From: Euperipatoides rowelli
Lineage: Eukaryota > Onychophora > Udeonychophora > Euonychophora > Peripatopsidae
Assembly: GCA_003024985.2 (NCBI GenBank)
Contig: PXIH01S0021734.1
Reading direction: 5' to 3' (one strand)
Length of the DNA stretch: 12,053 bases
Each line of letters begins with the position of its first letter. Position 1 is the stretch's first letter. Below, in pieces: positions 1 to 8,411 of the stretch. The translations under genes and the position numbers were made by a program. The notes under the pieces were generated by a model that worked only from the letters and a program-made list of their open reading frames with translations, had not been told where the DNA came from and searched no databases.

Positions 1-600
1 TCCTGAAAAATGTTAATAGCAGAAAACAAAACAAAAATACCATTTAAAAGCCCATTTAATCAAGCAAAAAGTCCACAATTTTTTTAAAAAAAAAATGCAT
101 AGGCATAGTCAGGATAAAACTTATTTTGATAAAAACACTACTTTGGGTCGATAAAGTTTTTGGTAGGATACTTTTGTAACAACAATTTTTCAATGAAAAG
201 GTCATTTATACCTATTACAAATTTTACAGGTTGTAGGGGATAAGTTCAGGTTTCTTATAGAATTCTTTCAGATTTTTAGACCTATAAACAAAAATACAAA
301 AAAAAAATGTATCTTATTACCCCTGTTTCTTATTAACCCATTCTCCCCTAAACATTTATCTTAACATTAATGCTATTTTGCCACATGAACGAATCTTGCT
401 GAAGTGCGCGACAATCTCCCCACTTCCCCAATAACCCCCTCCTTCCCTAAGAAAAAAAAAAATCTGGATCTAGTCACAATATCTTATTATAGGATTAGAT
501 AATTTATGTTCAATATTTGAAGTTTTTCATCTGCATTCTGTCACTGAAAGCTGACAAATTATCAGTTATGGAGAGTTTAAAATGATTTTTATTTTGCTCC
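1..600. other. AT-rich non-coding stretch
   Basis: I see no gene here. The stretch is AT-rich with many A and T runs. It is broken by one C-rich segment around 410-450 (see the quadruplex entry). Short C-rich phrases such as ACCCCTG and CTCCCCTAAAC occur at 320-355, but they do not form a recognisable element. Confidence 0.7.
418..447 (-). other. G-quadruplex-capable tract
   Basis: The plus strand has four C runs: 418-421 (4 C), 426-429 (4 C), 435-439 (5 C) and 445-447 (3 C). They are separated by 4 to 5 bases. The minus strand therefore fits the usual pattern of four runs of at least three G with loops of 1 to 7 bases. It stands out in such AT-rich DNA. Folding is predicted from the pattern only, and no gene is visible nearby that it could regulate. 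Confidence 0.6.
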
Positions 601-1384
601 ACTAATAATCAATAAATATTAAAATGAAATCTACTCAGTTTTACGATTTATTGATAAATGCCAAATTCAGTTCAACAATGAAATCGATTTTTTTTTTCTG
701 ATTGTGTGATCAGTCTTAAATACTTTGTCATCTATACAAGGTCTAATGCTTTAATTTGATTTTTAAAATGACTATAAAATTTAAATATAAAGATAAAAAT
801 TAGATAACAAAATTGTAAAATGTTGTCCTGGAAATGGGATAAACTAACTGAATTTTAAGTCCACAAAGCAACACTGTGTTATATCAAGACTTTTCTTCTT
901 TCCTAACTATTTCATTATTTTTAAATTGTATAAAACTATGACCTCAAATGAAATTAAAATAAAAATATTTAAAAAATGTTGTTTAAAATTTCTAAGTTCT
1001 TTCATTTAAATTCTTCTTTGAAAAAAATACAAGGTTAGGGTGTTATTATAAAATTGTAATGGATTTTTTTATCTCTTGTAAGAATTTTTTTTTTAATTTA
1101 GCATTTAGTAAAATACATATAAACAATGTAAAAAGATATTAAAATACTGTAGTTGGTTAATTAATGTCAGACCACCATTTATAAAGTATCTTGTCATTCA
1201 GGCAGACTGGATTAAAAAGAAAAGTGGCCAGAATGTTAGGTATTGATATTTGTACAATAAACATTTCATCCCCCCCCCCCAAAAAAAAAAACAAACAAAC
1301 AAAAAAAAAACAACTTTTTTATTTTGTATAAACACATGCAAAATAATCAGCAATGCTGTTTACAAAATCTAATAGGTTATTTTT
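601..1384. other. AT-rich non-coding stretch, few TAGGCCTA words
   Basis: I see no gene or clear repeat apart from the C/A homopolymer tract at 1270. Unlike the DNA that follows, this part almost lacks the TAGCCTA/TAGGCTA words. Confidence 0.65.
1270..1316. repeat. C11-A11-(ACAA)n-A10 low-complexity tract
   Basis: Eleven C (1270-1280) are followed directly by eleven A, three CAAA/ACAA units and another run of ten A. Such a tract is typical of replication slippage, and its exact length may be unreliable in the assembly. It could also be the A-rich tail of an old retroposon, but I see no matching direct repeats around it. Confidence 0.8.
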
Positions 1385-2650
1385 TTTTTAAAGTAGGCTA
1401 TAATTAATTTCAAAGTTTTCTTTTTTGGAAATTAATAATCATTACAAGAATGTCTAGCCAAGTGACAAATTGCTTTGCAATCCCATAAATTTTAAGTCAT
1501 TAGGTCATGTGCAGGGTTAGGGCAGTAATAGATTAAACTTTATATGAATTATCATATGGAAATAAAACTTAAGTAGCCTATCTAGATCAAATTTTCCAAA
1601 ATGCATAGGCTTACTCTCAAAATCATCCAGATCATATCAAAATTGCTAGCCTAGTATTACTGAAAATTATCCTCAATTTATTTTTCATTTTATCTTTAAA
1701 AATATAGGCTTCCAAATTTACTTTCCCTCCTAAAAATGTTGGTATATAGCCTACTGTATACTGAGTAGCCTACAATATAAAAAAATGTTTTTTCAGTTTG
1801 TACAAAAAAATAATTAAAATTGATACTACCGTATTTCTTTCTTGTACCAATATTGCATTTTTAAAAGTCACATAATTTCACTTAATTCTCTTGCATTGTA
1901 ATATTTTGGCATTTAAGTGACATTTGAAAAAAAAAAAACTATTTTTAATTATACTAGGCCTACAGTATATAGGCCTACAATAATAATAATAAATCATATA
2001 TTTTGGGTTAGACGTTTACAATTTATTTTTCAAATTTAAAACTCATAAATATCTAGGTTACAACTCGTGTGGCAGCCAGTTATACAGTATGTTAAAAGTC
2101 ATCCACAAATCAGCCAGATGTCAGTTTTTCATTTTTAAAAGCTGTTTTTTTTTTTAAATATAGGCTAGTATAGATTACCGTATGTGTACTGTAATTAACT
2201 TTGGTAATAGGCCTAATTTATATGATAAATTGAAATATTTGTGGATTCACAATGCACATATTGTATTTTTAATTTTTATCTTATTTTATAGAAGCGGTAT
2301 GAACATTTTTAGGCTTTTTTCAAGTTTACATATATTGATTCAAGAAGTTAAGATGTTTAACCCTTAGAATGAAATAATTACCATAGCTGGAAATAATTGC
2401 CATAAATTCTAATGCTAGAATTTATTTCCCTTTTACTAGGCTAATAGTAGTAAATCTTTAAGTTGTAGATGAGGAATTTATTGCTGTTGTAGAAATGATT
2501 TAAATTGTCTTTTTGTTTGTCTTTTTTTAAAACTCTTTTGTGCATAGTTACTTTATTAGCCTATATGGATTTTATGATGTCAGCTTAAAGATACCTTATA
2601 GTTATGAGATTCAAATTAGCATAAACAAACCAAAATGAAACCGTCTATTT
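1385..2650. other. AT-rich stretch dense in TAGGCCTA-type words
   Basis: No gene is supported. The longest open frame is 61 codons (2182-2367), is rich in Phe and Ile as expected of random AT-rich DNA, and matches no family I know. The stretch contains exact TAGGCCTA at 1955, 1970 and 2208 and many TAGCCTA/TAGGCTA copies, often next to TACTGTA or TACAGTA words. Confidence 0.65.
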
Positions 2651-2652
2651 CA

Positions 2653-2730
2653 CAGTTTCTCAACCTGTATACCGCAACACATTATGAAGTGTTTCACCAC
2701 TAAAATTTAGTAATGGTGGCTTAAAAAAAA
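2653..2730 (+). mobile_element. possible decayed hAT-like element end
   Basis: From 2653 the sequence reads CAGTTTCTCAACCTGTATAC, then CCGCAACACATT. This resembles the left ends of many hAT (Charlie-type) elements, which begin CAG, carry a TTCTCAACCTG block, and continue with a CCGC...ACA block. I found no matching inverted right end, so this would be a fragment. The resemblance is from memory of the family, and chance similarity is possible. Confidence 0.3.
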
Positions 2731-2840
2731 CTTCTGTTTTTATTTATAATCTGTTCTTAATTCAATATTAAGTAAAAATTATGAATAAAAAAAAATACTA
2801 TAAAAATTTTTAATAAAATTAATCCTGAAATAAAATTGAA

Positions 2841-2927
2841 TTTCTGAGTTGTCCAATTCCATTTTAGGTGTTCAGAAAATTCAATTACTTTTCTTTTTTA
2901 GTGAAATGGAATCGGATAACTCAGAAA
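2841..2927. repeat. 24-bp inverted repeat / hairpin
   Basis: The left arm 2841-2864 (starting TTTCTGAGTT) and the right arm 2904-2927 (ending AACTCAGAAA) are inverted copies matching at 22 of 24 positions. In plus-strand RNA one of the two exceptions is a G-U pair. The loop is 39 nt. The arms contain non-trivial sequence rather than simple A/T runs, so chance is unlikely. It may be a microRNA-precursor-like foldback, or the remnant of a small palindromic transposon. Nothing here settles which. Confidence 0.8.
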
Positions 2928-3475
2928 AATATTTGTCAACAACTATTTTCTTGCTTTTGCTACACTACCAAATTTGATTGGTTAGGGAGGAACAATGCTC
3001 GGATGTATATGCATCAGCCAAAATTTCTCTTGCTAATGCTATATATACACAGAGTACACCTGGTCTGGACAAGATATCAATGGTGGACCGCAAACCAATT
3101 TTAATTGAACCAGCAAAGCCTGACTTATATTATATTTTCTGAAAATGTTTTGAAATTTTTTCAAAAAATTATGAAGATTTATACGTACAGTAGGCTACTG
3201 GTTGCATCTTATTTAATGTCCTATTTTGCATCGACTTATTTATGTGAATTTCTTTCTCAACAATGAATACAATCAAGTCTTAAATATCGTTCTTGTCTCT
3301 CAGATGATCATTTGGAATCCAATTAAGATTACCACAAATTATTCAAATTTGGTTGACAGACAAACCTTCATCATCCAATTAAAAATTGTTAGCCTATGTC
3401 TGATTTTATTTAAAAGTAATTAAAAATATTAATTTTATTTGTACTTATTAGCTGTTTCAAACATGTCGTGTGTAC
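2928..3475. other. AT-rich non-coding stretch
   Basis: I see no gene. Two open frames (2868-3104 with 78 codons, and 3226-3423 with 65 codons) have no domain that I recognise; the first starts inside the hairpin and so is unlikely to be coding. A small palindrome, CAGTAG-G-CTACTG, lies at 3188-3200. Confidence 0.6.
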
Positions 3476-3491
3476 CAGAGTCCTGCATGGG
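3476..3491 (+). repeat. left terminal inverted repeat of element A
   Basis: The sequence is CAGAGTCCTGCATGGG. It matches the inverted right end at 13 of 16 positions. The three differences are one C/A and two C/T changes. Confidence 0.7.
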
Positions 3492-4229
3492 TAACTGACC
3501 TGACAGGGGGCCTGAAAAAAACAACTGACCCATTGGTCGAGACTTGTTTTGGTCAGCCAAAATTTGGTCAGTTATAGCAGGTTCAGGCTTTTTAAAAAAT
3601 GGTCGGGCTTGAACTTGGGTTGAGACATTTTTTTATTTTTTGACCCGGGCTTTTTTTTCTTTTATATTTGAACCCGATCAACAATTAAAAAACCCGATCA
3701 TAATAAAACAAAAAGTGTTAAATTATATAAAATTAAGTTATGTGTACATAATTAGGCCTACCAAGCTTAGTTTTTTTTTTTTTTAGATTTTAAAAATTGT
3801 AAAGATTTCTTTCGATTCTTTTAAAAATATTATTATAACATTAATTATTATAGAAATCAATATATGGGGGCCTACTGTGTAATTAGATGGCAATTTATTG
3901 TATTATTGATTTGATTTTGTAATAAATTTGTTTAACTCTCCATATCTCATATTTACATATCCATAGGCTATACAGAGATGTATTCGGCATACGTCAAATT
4001 ATTTTAATAAATCTGAAAATGATTTTTTTTTTATTGATCCTAAAGCTTTCATTTTCAAGATATATAGCCTATAATTATATATTTTGGTAAACATATAAGA
4101 CTTAACTTATGCTTTTTATAAAAATGATAAAAAGTAGATGAATAGGCTACATAGAGAAGGGTTCAGGATTTGAATTCTTAACAACCAGTTTTATAAATAG
4201 TTATAGGCTACAGAAAATATAAATAGGTT

Positions 4230-4251
4230 TTTGTTGTGTTTGTACAACAAA
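4230..4251. repeat. 8-bp-stem hairpin inside element A
   Basis: TTTGTTGT (4230-4237) and ACAACAAA (4244-4251) pair perfectly across a 6-base loop. A terminator role is not implied; it is a small internal palindrome of the element. Confidence 0.6.
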
Positions 4252-4385
4252 TTTGATTGGCGGTTAAATTTTTTTTTTTTTTTTTGAGTCAATGGGTCAG
4301 CCTGAAAAAATAAACTGTTGGCTGGATCAACCTGACAAGCGGGTTGAGTCGAGCTCATTTTTTTTTTAAATTATAGGCCTATTCG

Positions 4386-4415
4386 TTTTTTTTTTTTTTT
4401 GGGGGGGGGGGGGGG
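4386..4415. repeat. T15-G15 homopolymer junction
   Basis: Fifteen T (4386-4400) run straight into fifteen G (4401-4415), within the right part of element A. Exact lengths at such a junction are unreliable in an assembly. The minus strand reads C15A15, the same order as the C11A11 tract at 1270. Confidence 0.85.
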
Positions 4416-4459
4416 TGAATTTTAAATTTTTGGGTCGGGTTCAGGTGACATTTTCTCAA

Positions 4460-4475
4460 CCCATGCAAAACTCTT
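4460..4475 (-). repeat. right terminal inverted repeat of element A
   Basis: On the minus strand it reads AAGAGTTTTGCATGGG. The plus strand carries the GGGTCGGGTTCAGGTGAC block just inside it, mirroring the ACCTGA block of the left end. Confidence 0.7.
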
Positions 4476-4886
4476 GTAAGTATTTTCCTTTTTCTTTTAA
4501 TTTTTGGTAGGCTAATCTCAGTAAAAGAACCCAAAAGGTAAATATAGCCTAAATAGTTATAGTGTATAGGCTATATGCTAATGTCACGTTAACGAAAAAT
4601 AATACTTGGTGGACTGTGGCATTCATGGAACTTTAGAAGTAGCTTGTAACCTACTAAAGTGCCCAGGCCTGGTATAGCCTAAACAGAAATTGCTGGTCAT
4701 GATCATATTAAAACTAGGAATAGGAAAAAAAAACCGTTTAATTTGCTAAATGTTTAAACCTTTTTACTAAACGTTTAAATGCCCCTCCCCCCTCCCCCAA
4801 ATTTTTTTTTTACAAAATTTAGTTACAAAATGAATACTTAAAATTTAATATTTTTATCCAATATACTAAATTCTAGGTCTATTGAT
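4476..4886. other. AT-rich spacer between elements A and B
   Basis: No gene is seen. It holds several TAGCCTA-type words. A short direct repeat, CTAAATGTTTAAA and CTAAACGTTTAAA, lies at 4746 and 4767. A C-rich tract follows at 4782-4798 with C runs of 4, 4, 2-plus and 5 broken by single T. Its minus strand is G-rich but has only three clear long G runs, so quadruplex potential is weaker than at 418-447. Confidence 0.6.
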
Positions 4887-4888
4887 TA

Positions 4889-4904
4889 GGGGAGGGTTGG
4901 TACA
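4889..4904 (+). repeat. left terminal word of element B
   Basis: GGGGAGGGTTGGTACA, matching the inverted right end at 14 of 16 positions. It is the first of at least six related copies in the element. Confidence 0.65.
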
Positions 4905-5032
4905 CTTTTCAAATTTTATTTTTTATTTTGCTCTCTTGTTAAGCTCATTTAATATTTGTATCACCAAGATATCATATTAGTTGGTCTTTCTGGTATGTAG
5001 TATCCAACGGTAAATGTTTTTAAATTTGAGCT

Positions 5033-5076
5033 CTATAAAATTAAGATTTTTATATCTCTAGAGCTCAATTTTATAG
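5033..5076. repeat. 10-bp inverted repeat next to an internal word copy
   Basis: CTATAAAATT (5033-5042) and AATTTTATAG (5067-5076) are perfect inverted copies. Both are associated with a GAGCTC hexamer (5028-5033 and 5061-5066). The right arm runs directly into the AGTGGGGAGGCTTGGGACA word, so this could be an old internal end of a smaller nested copy. Confidence 0.6.
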
Positions 5077-5117
5077 TGGGGAGGCTTGGGACATAGGTAA
5101 GGGAGGGTTGGGACAAA
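5075..5117 (+). repeat. two internal copies of the element B word
   Basis: AGTGGGGAGGCTTGGGACA (5075-5093) and GGGAGGGTTGGGACAAA (5101-5117) lie 26 bases apart in the same direction as the left end. The AGTGGGGAGG start also matches the reverse complement of 6137-6146 near the right end. Confidence 0.75.
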
Positions 5118-5226
5118 AGGTATGTTAAATTAAACATGATTTTATGGTATAGCAAACTTTAATAAAATGTAGATAGCTTTAACCTATTAATTAAAATAAA
5201 ATCAAACAATGTTTGTGTATTTGAAA

Positions 5227-5243
5227 AAACACAAATTGTGTTT
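5227..5243. repeat. short perfect palindrome
   Basis: AAACACAA and TTGTGTTT flank a single central A. It lies inside element B, and the upstream TTTGTGT (5212-5218) can also pair with it. No function can be assigned. Confidence 0.55.
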
Positions 5244-5750
5244 ATTTCTGGAACACAGTGTCATTAGCATAATAAATGTGCTTACCAACTGTATGTTAAT
5301 ATAGCCTACCATACCTGTAAGCCTACCTGCTGTACATCTTAAAAATGAGAAAATTTTAGTTAAAACCTTTTTGCTAAGGATGGCAGTATAGGCATTAATA
5401 GAGGTTTTGTTATTCTTTTGTTAATGCCATTGTAATTGATGCTATATTTGCATTAGCTTTTTCCAACGAATACAGAAACAAAGTTCTGATAAACATACAA
5501 CACAGGTGTAGAAATTTACTTTTAACTAGGCTAGTGAAAAGTTATTGCATCAAAGAGCTTAACAGAAACACAGTGGGTTTTCAACCTAAATTAGACTTTT
5601 ATAAGACTGACTACTGTATAACCTATAGCCAAAACTTATAAAAAACACCCCCTTTATTAATTTCAGAATTAAATGGGTGGCTATAGGTACAGAGGTCTCC
5701 ACTACAGTGAAGTTTCTATTTTTAATAAATAAAAAATGTTTGATATGTGA

Positions 5751-5779
5751 GGGAGGGTTGGGACTGTTCCAACCCTCCC
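5751..5779. repeat. perfect 11-bp GC-rich hairpin in element B
   Basis: GGGAGGGTTGG (5751-5761) and CCAACCCTCCC (5769-5779) pair perfectly across the loop GACTGTT. Both arms are the element's own terminal word placed head to head. It is followed by two CCCATATG words (5777-5784 and 5793-5800). It could mark the junction of two inverted element copies, or a paired protein-binding site. Confidence 0.8.
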
Positions 5780-6127
5780 ATATGAGGTTTGTCCCATATG
5801 CTAATTTAACATACAATTTATAATTTCCAGTTTAAAGTTGAGTTATGGGAACAAGTTCTAAGGTTAAAACTCTCTCTCAATTCTATATTACACTTAAAGA
5901 ATTATTACAAAAATAATAGCCTATACGGTACCCCTGTGATTATACAACTAAATGTAAAAGGTAAAAAAAAAAATACTTTTTTATATGAAAAACAAGAAAT
6001 GTCCACTGACCATGTTATTAGCAGAAGTTGAGGACCCAATTCAAGATGGCTGAATACAAATGGTTGAAAGGCAACTCACCAAGAAATAGGATACCCGCAC
6101 TACCATCTATAGGATTAAAAACCTCCC

Positions 6128-6143
6128 TGTCCTAACCCTCCCC
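6128..6143 (-). repeat. right terminal word of element B
   Basis: On the minus strand it reads GGGGAGGGTTAGGACA. The extra bases to the TA at 6152-6153 read GGGAGAGT outside it. The true end could therefore be at the GGGG start, at AGTGGGG, or at the TA. Confidence 0.65.
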
Positions 6144-6153
6144 ACTCTCCCTA

Positions 6154-7001
6154 CATTAATTTAAATTTTTCCTAGCTAAATTTTTTTTACATCTCATCAC
6201 TAAGCAAGATGTACACACATTTTCAACAATTAAAAAAATTTTTTTTTCAAGAAATTAAAATACAATAGGCCTAATTTATTTAAATGTAATTGATAAATGA
6301 TTTAAAACTCCAGTATTTTCATAATTTGAAATGATTTAATGAATAAGATTTAAATTTTTACACTAGCCTCCAATATCATTTTAGAATTGCCAAACTTCAC
6401 CAATTTTGCTGGTTATTTCCTAGCAACCTTCACAGGTCCATTCACTCCAGAAACGTCTGTTGATTGATTAACATTTGGGGCGTTGGGCTGACGGAAGTTG
6501 TGTAAAAATTTAATCCAAAACGATAAAAAAGATTTATTCATTGAACCTCTGTATTATTAACGGGGCATTATTTATTACCTATTAGGAGTTCTGGTCAGAT
6601 TTGGCATCATGAAGATTAGGACTGTAAATAAAACAATAAGGCTGTTTTAAAAGCATTTGACATGTTCATACACCATTGACTGCATTCAAACTACATGGAT
6701 CTATGAAGTTTTAAGTTAGACGCTAGTTTATTTCCATATAATAATTTACAAATGATTCCTTACATACAAAAAAAAGTAATGATTTTAGTTTAACCTATCA
6801 AATTAAAAAAAATTAAGTGTCTTATAAAATTGTCATACTATAAATTATAGCGATAAGATAAGCAGTTTTTAGTAGACTAGGTAGGCTACCATGTCTTTGG
6901 TATTTACAATATATTTTGTTAATTTATCTCGCATCAAAACATGGTAGGTAGGCTATCAATCAAGCAGGTATAACAACCAAGCCATCAAATGTTCAATTTT
7001 T
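6154..7001. other. AT-rich stretch with a less AT-rich patch
   Basis: No gene is supported. The patch at about 6411-6500 is visibly richer in G and C. CpG dinucleotides lie at 6454, 6481, 6492, 6521 and 6561, which is unusual for the surrounding DNA. It might be a conserved regulatory segment or a piece of exon, but no open frame or splice pair supports coding. A 9-bp inverted pair, CTACCATGT (6886-6894) and ACATGGTAG (6939-6947), lies near the end, next to two GTAGGCTA words. Confidence 0.55.
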
Positions 7002-7034
7002 CACTCTCACAGACCAATCAGTTGTAGATCAGTT
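7002..7034 (+). repeat. left terminal inverted repeat of element D
   Basis: The core is CAGACCAATCAG followed by TTGTAGATCAGTT. The right end carries the inverted core with T for C at one site and one extra T. Confidence 0.7.
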
Positions 7035-7150
7035 AACTTTGATATGAAACCTTAAGCGTGATTACATCTAAAAAAAAAATTCAACTAGACTGTCGATCTA
7101 ATTTTTTTCTTATTTAGTAAGACGATTTTCGATAATAGACTAATTTAAAA

Positions 7151-7167
7151 TTCAAATTAAATTTGAA
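7151..7167. repeat. small palindrome inside element D
   Basis: TTCAAAT and ATTTGAA flank TAA, giving a perfect 7-bp inverted pair. In DNA this AT-rich it may be chance. Confidence 0.45.
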
Positions 7168-7408
7168 AACATCTAATTTGATGAAGAAAAGAATCAAATG
7201 TTTAATGTTTTCCAAAAGAAGTTTGTAATATAGCCAAATCGATATTCAAATTTAAATGTTTTTAAGATTTCAAACATTCTTAAATAATATATTTTTTAAC
7301 GCAAATAAAAACAAAGTTTTATTTTCAACCTACTTGTGTTAGTTTTGAGTGGTTTAAAAAATTTGACGACTAAATAAAAAATAAGATTTTCAAACTATAT
7401 AGCTAGTG

Positions 7409-7441
7409 AACTGATCTACAAACTGATTGATCTGTGAAGTG
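7409..7441 (-). repeat. right terminal inverted repeat of element D
   Basis: The plus strand reads AACTGATCTACAAACTGATT and ends GATCTGTGAAGTG, mirroring the left end. Confidence 0.7.
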
Positions 7442-7764
7442 TCAAGGGTTAAACTGTTGCATCGGCTCATATAACAGTTTTTCTTGTAAATTTTTTTTAA
7501 ATCAATAAAAACTTTCTGCAATTTAATATGCTGAAATTCGTGAATCATTGGTGATTTCTCCAACTAATTTTTCCTTTATTCCAGTGCATTCAAGCCAAAA
7601 TCTAAAATACAATAAAAACAAAAGACAATCGTAAATGATTAGAGCTTATTGTATTGAAAATAGGTCTGTTTTTGACCGATTTTAACATATGGGTAAATCT
7701 TAAAAGTTTCCACCCAAGAATGGATTTTACTTGAATTGTTATGTCATTCTGAAGCTACAAGTTT
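7442..7764. other. AT-rich spacer between elements D and C
   Basis: No gene is seen. A small hairpin is formed by AAACTGTT (7451-7458) and AACAGTTT (7473-7480) around a 14-base interval. A CAAGT pentamer (7758-7762) lies just before element C and may be its target duplication. Confidence 0.6.
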
Positions 7765-7791
7765 GGGTCGCTTTGGCTAAGGGCTCATGTC
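7765..7791 (+). repeat. left terminal inverted repeat of element C
   Basis: Contains GGGTCGCTTTGGCTAAGGG followed by CTCATGTC. It differs from the inverted right end at three positions (6, 13 and 25). Confidence 0.75.
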
Positions 7792-7965
7792 TGTTTTTTA
7801 ACTTTTTACAGGAGAACATTTTTTTTCCTTACTCGGACCATATTACTTAAAAAATTATTTTGATATTTTTTAAATATTCTTTAGGACCTTAGACAATAAG
7901 TGTAGTTAATGTTAACCATTTATACTGCATTCTTAAAGAGGAATATATAAACAAACAAATGACAC

Positions 7966-8008
7966 ATAAGCCCTTATCTGTGAAATATTGCCTGAGCCCA
8001 TATCCAAA
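7966..8008 (-). repeat. two same-direction inverted copies of the element C word
   Basis: ATAAGCCCTTATC (from 7966) and TGAGCCCATATCCAAA (7993-8008) both read as the word on the minus strand. The first has lost the TTTGG part. Confidence 0.7.
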
Positions 8009-8336
8009 ATAATCTTGTAAATTTTTAGCAAATTTAATTTTTTTTTATTATTACAGTAATTAATATATTAGATGGTTGAACAGATGCCTATATGATATAA
8101 AATGGCATGTTTTATATAGTGTCGAACTTAATTTTGGTAATAATAAAACCCATTTTACCCTGGTAGCCTAGGATTATTATACTTTATTTTTATGTAGCCT
8201 ACTAGTCAATAAAAAAAAAATGTTGGGGTACATTTGAAAGACCCCTTAAGATGATAAAGTTTAGGAAGAGCTAGCCTATCTAGGATTTTGGTGATGATTG
8301 GTTATGAATTTTTATTTATATTTCAAAATATTTGTA

Positions 8337-8393
8337 TTTGGACAAAGACTTATAATAGCCTATAAACATTTCCGGATTAAGCCCTTTTCCATT
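8337..8393. repeat. degenerate hairpin pair of the element C word
   Basis: The forward copy TTTGGACAAAGACTTAT (8337-8353) matches the consensus at 13 of 17. The inverted copy (8377-8393) contains AAGCCCTTTTCC and matches at 12 of 17. They are 23 bases apart. Confidence 0.6.
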
Positions 8394-8411
8394 TTGAAAT
8401 TGCTATACATT

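Larger units (their letters stand above)
3476..4475. mobile_element. element A: non-autonomous hAT-like DNA transposon
   Basis: The left end CAGAGTCCTGCATGGG (3476-3491) and the inverted right end AAGAGTTTTGCATGGG (4475-4460 read on the minus strand) match at 13 of 16 positions. A further ACCTGA block is shared just inside both ends. The start CAGAG followed by TGCAYGGG and GGTCGGG words resembles a widespread hAT-type family of small elements. Flanking octamers GTGTGTAC and GTAAGTAT match at 5 of 8, compatible with a worn 8-bp hAT target duplication. Near the ends are GGTCGGG, ACCCGATCA, GACCCGGGC and GGGTCGGGTTCAGG words. There is an exact inverted decamer at 3525-3534 and 4291-4300, and a direct CCTGAAAAAA block at 3511 and 4301. 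No transposase frame exists, so any movement would have needed one in trans. Divergent ends and tracts such as T15G15 suggest it is old. The hAT assignment is from resemblance only. Confidence 0.7.
4887..6153. mobile_element. element B: GGGAGGGTTGGGAC-type inverted-repeat element
   Basis: The left end GGGGAGGGTTGGTACA (4889-4904) and the inverted right end GGGGAGGGTTAGGACA (6143-6128 on the minus strand) match at 14 of 16 positions. TA dinucleotides lie at 4887-4888 and 6152-6153, compatible with TA target duplication, though the exact right terminus is ambiguous. Internal copies of the same word lie at 5075-5093, 5101-5117 and 5751-5764, with an inverted copy at 5769-5779. A 12-bp word, TATGTTAAATTA, is exactly inverted at 5121-5132 and 5802-5813. 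No transposase is present; a 76-codon minus-strand frame (5586-5816) has no recognised domain and partly translates the repeated word. The best reading is a non-autonomous DNA transposon whose terminal word is repeated internally. Superfamily unknown. Confidence 0.6.
7002..7441. mobile_element. element D: short MITE-like element
   Basis: The left end (7002-7034, beginning CACTCTCACAGACCAATC) and the inverted right end (7409-7441, beginning CACTTCACAGATCAATC on the minus strand) align over about 33 bases. They differ by a few substitutions and single-base indels and share GTAGATCAGTT. The 440-bp length, absence of any coding frame and very AT-rich interior fit a miniature inverted-repeat transposable element. 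I could not find a convincing target-site duplication, so the family and exact ends are unknown. It could also be a long foldback of other origin. It lies about 320 bases upstream of element C with no shared sequence that I can see. Confidence 0.65.

Noticed and set aside
1021-1045. GGTTAGGGTG as telomere-like repeat (also GGTTAGGG near 1515)
   Set aside because: These are single occurrences, not tandem.
1979-1991. (AAT)4 microsatellite
   Set aside because: Four units are too few to stand out in DNA this AT-rich.
2182-3423. Open frames of 61, 78 and 65 codons on the plus strand
   Set aside because: They are short, rich in Phe, Ile, Leu and Asn as random AT-rich DNA is, show no domain, and one begins inside a hairpin arm.
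4158-4170. GGTTCAGGATTT as a pol III B box (also near 10499)
   Set aside because: No A box at a suitable distance and no cloverleaf can be drawn.
5586-5816. 76-codon minus-strand frame
   Set aside because: It lies inside element B and partly translates its repeated G-rich word; no transposase motif is visible.
6411-6428. RFX X-box-like palindrome GGTTATTTCCTAGCAACC
   Set aside because: One half (AGCAAC) fits, but the other half and the spacing do not match the consensus well.
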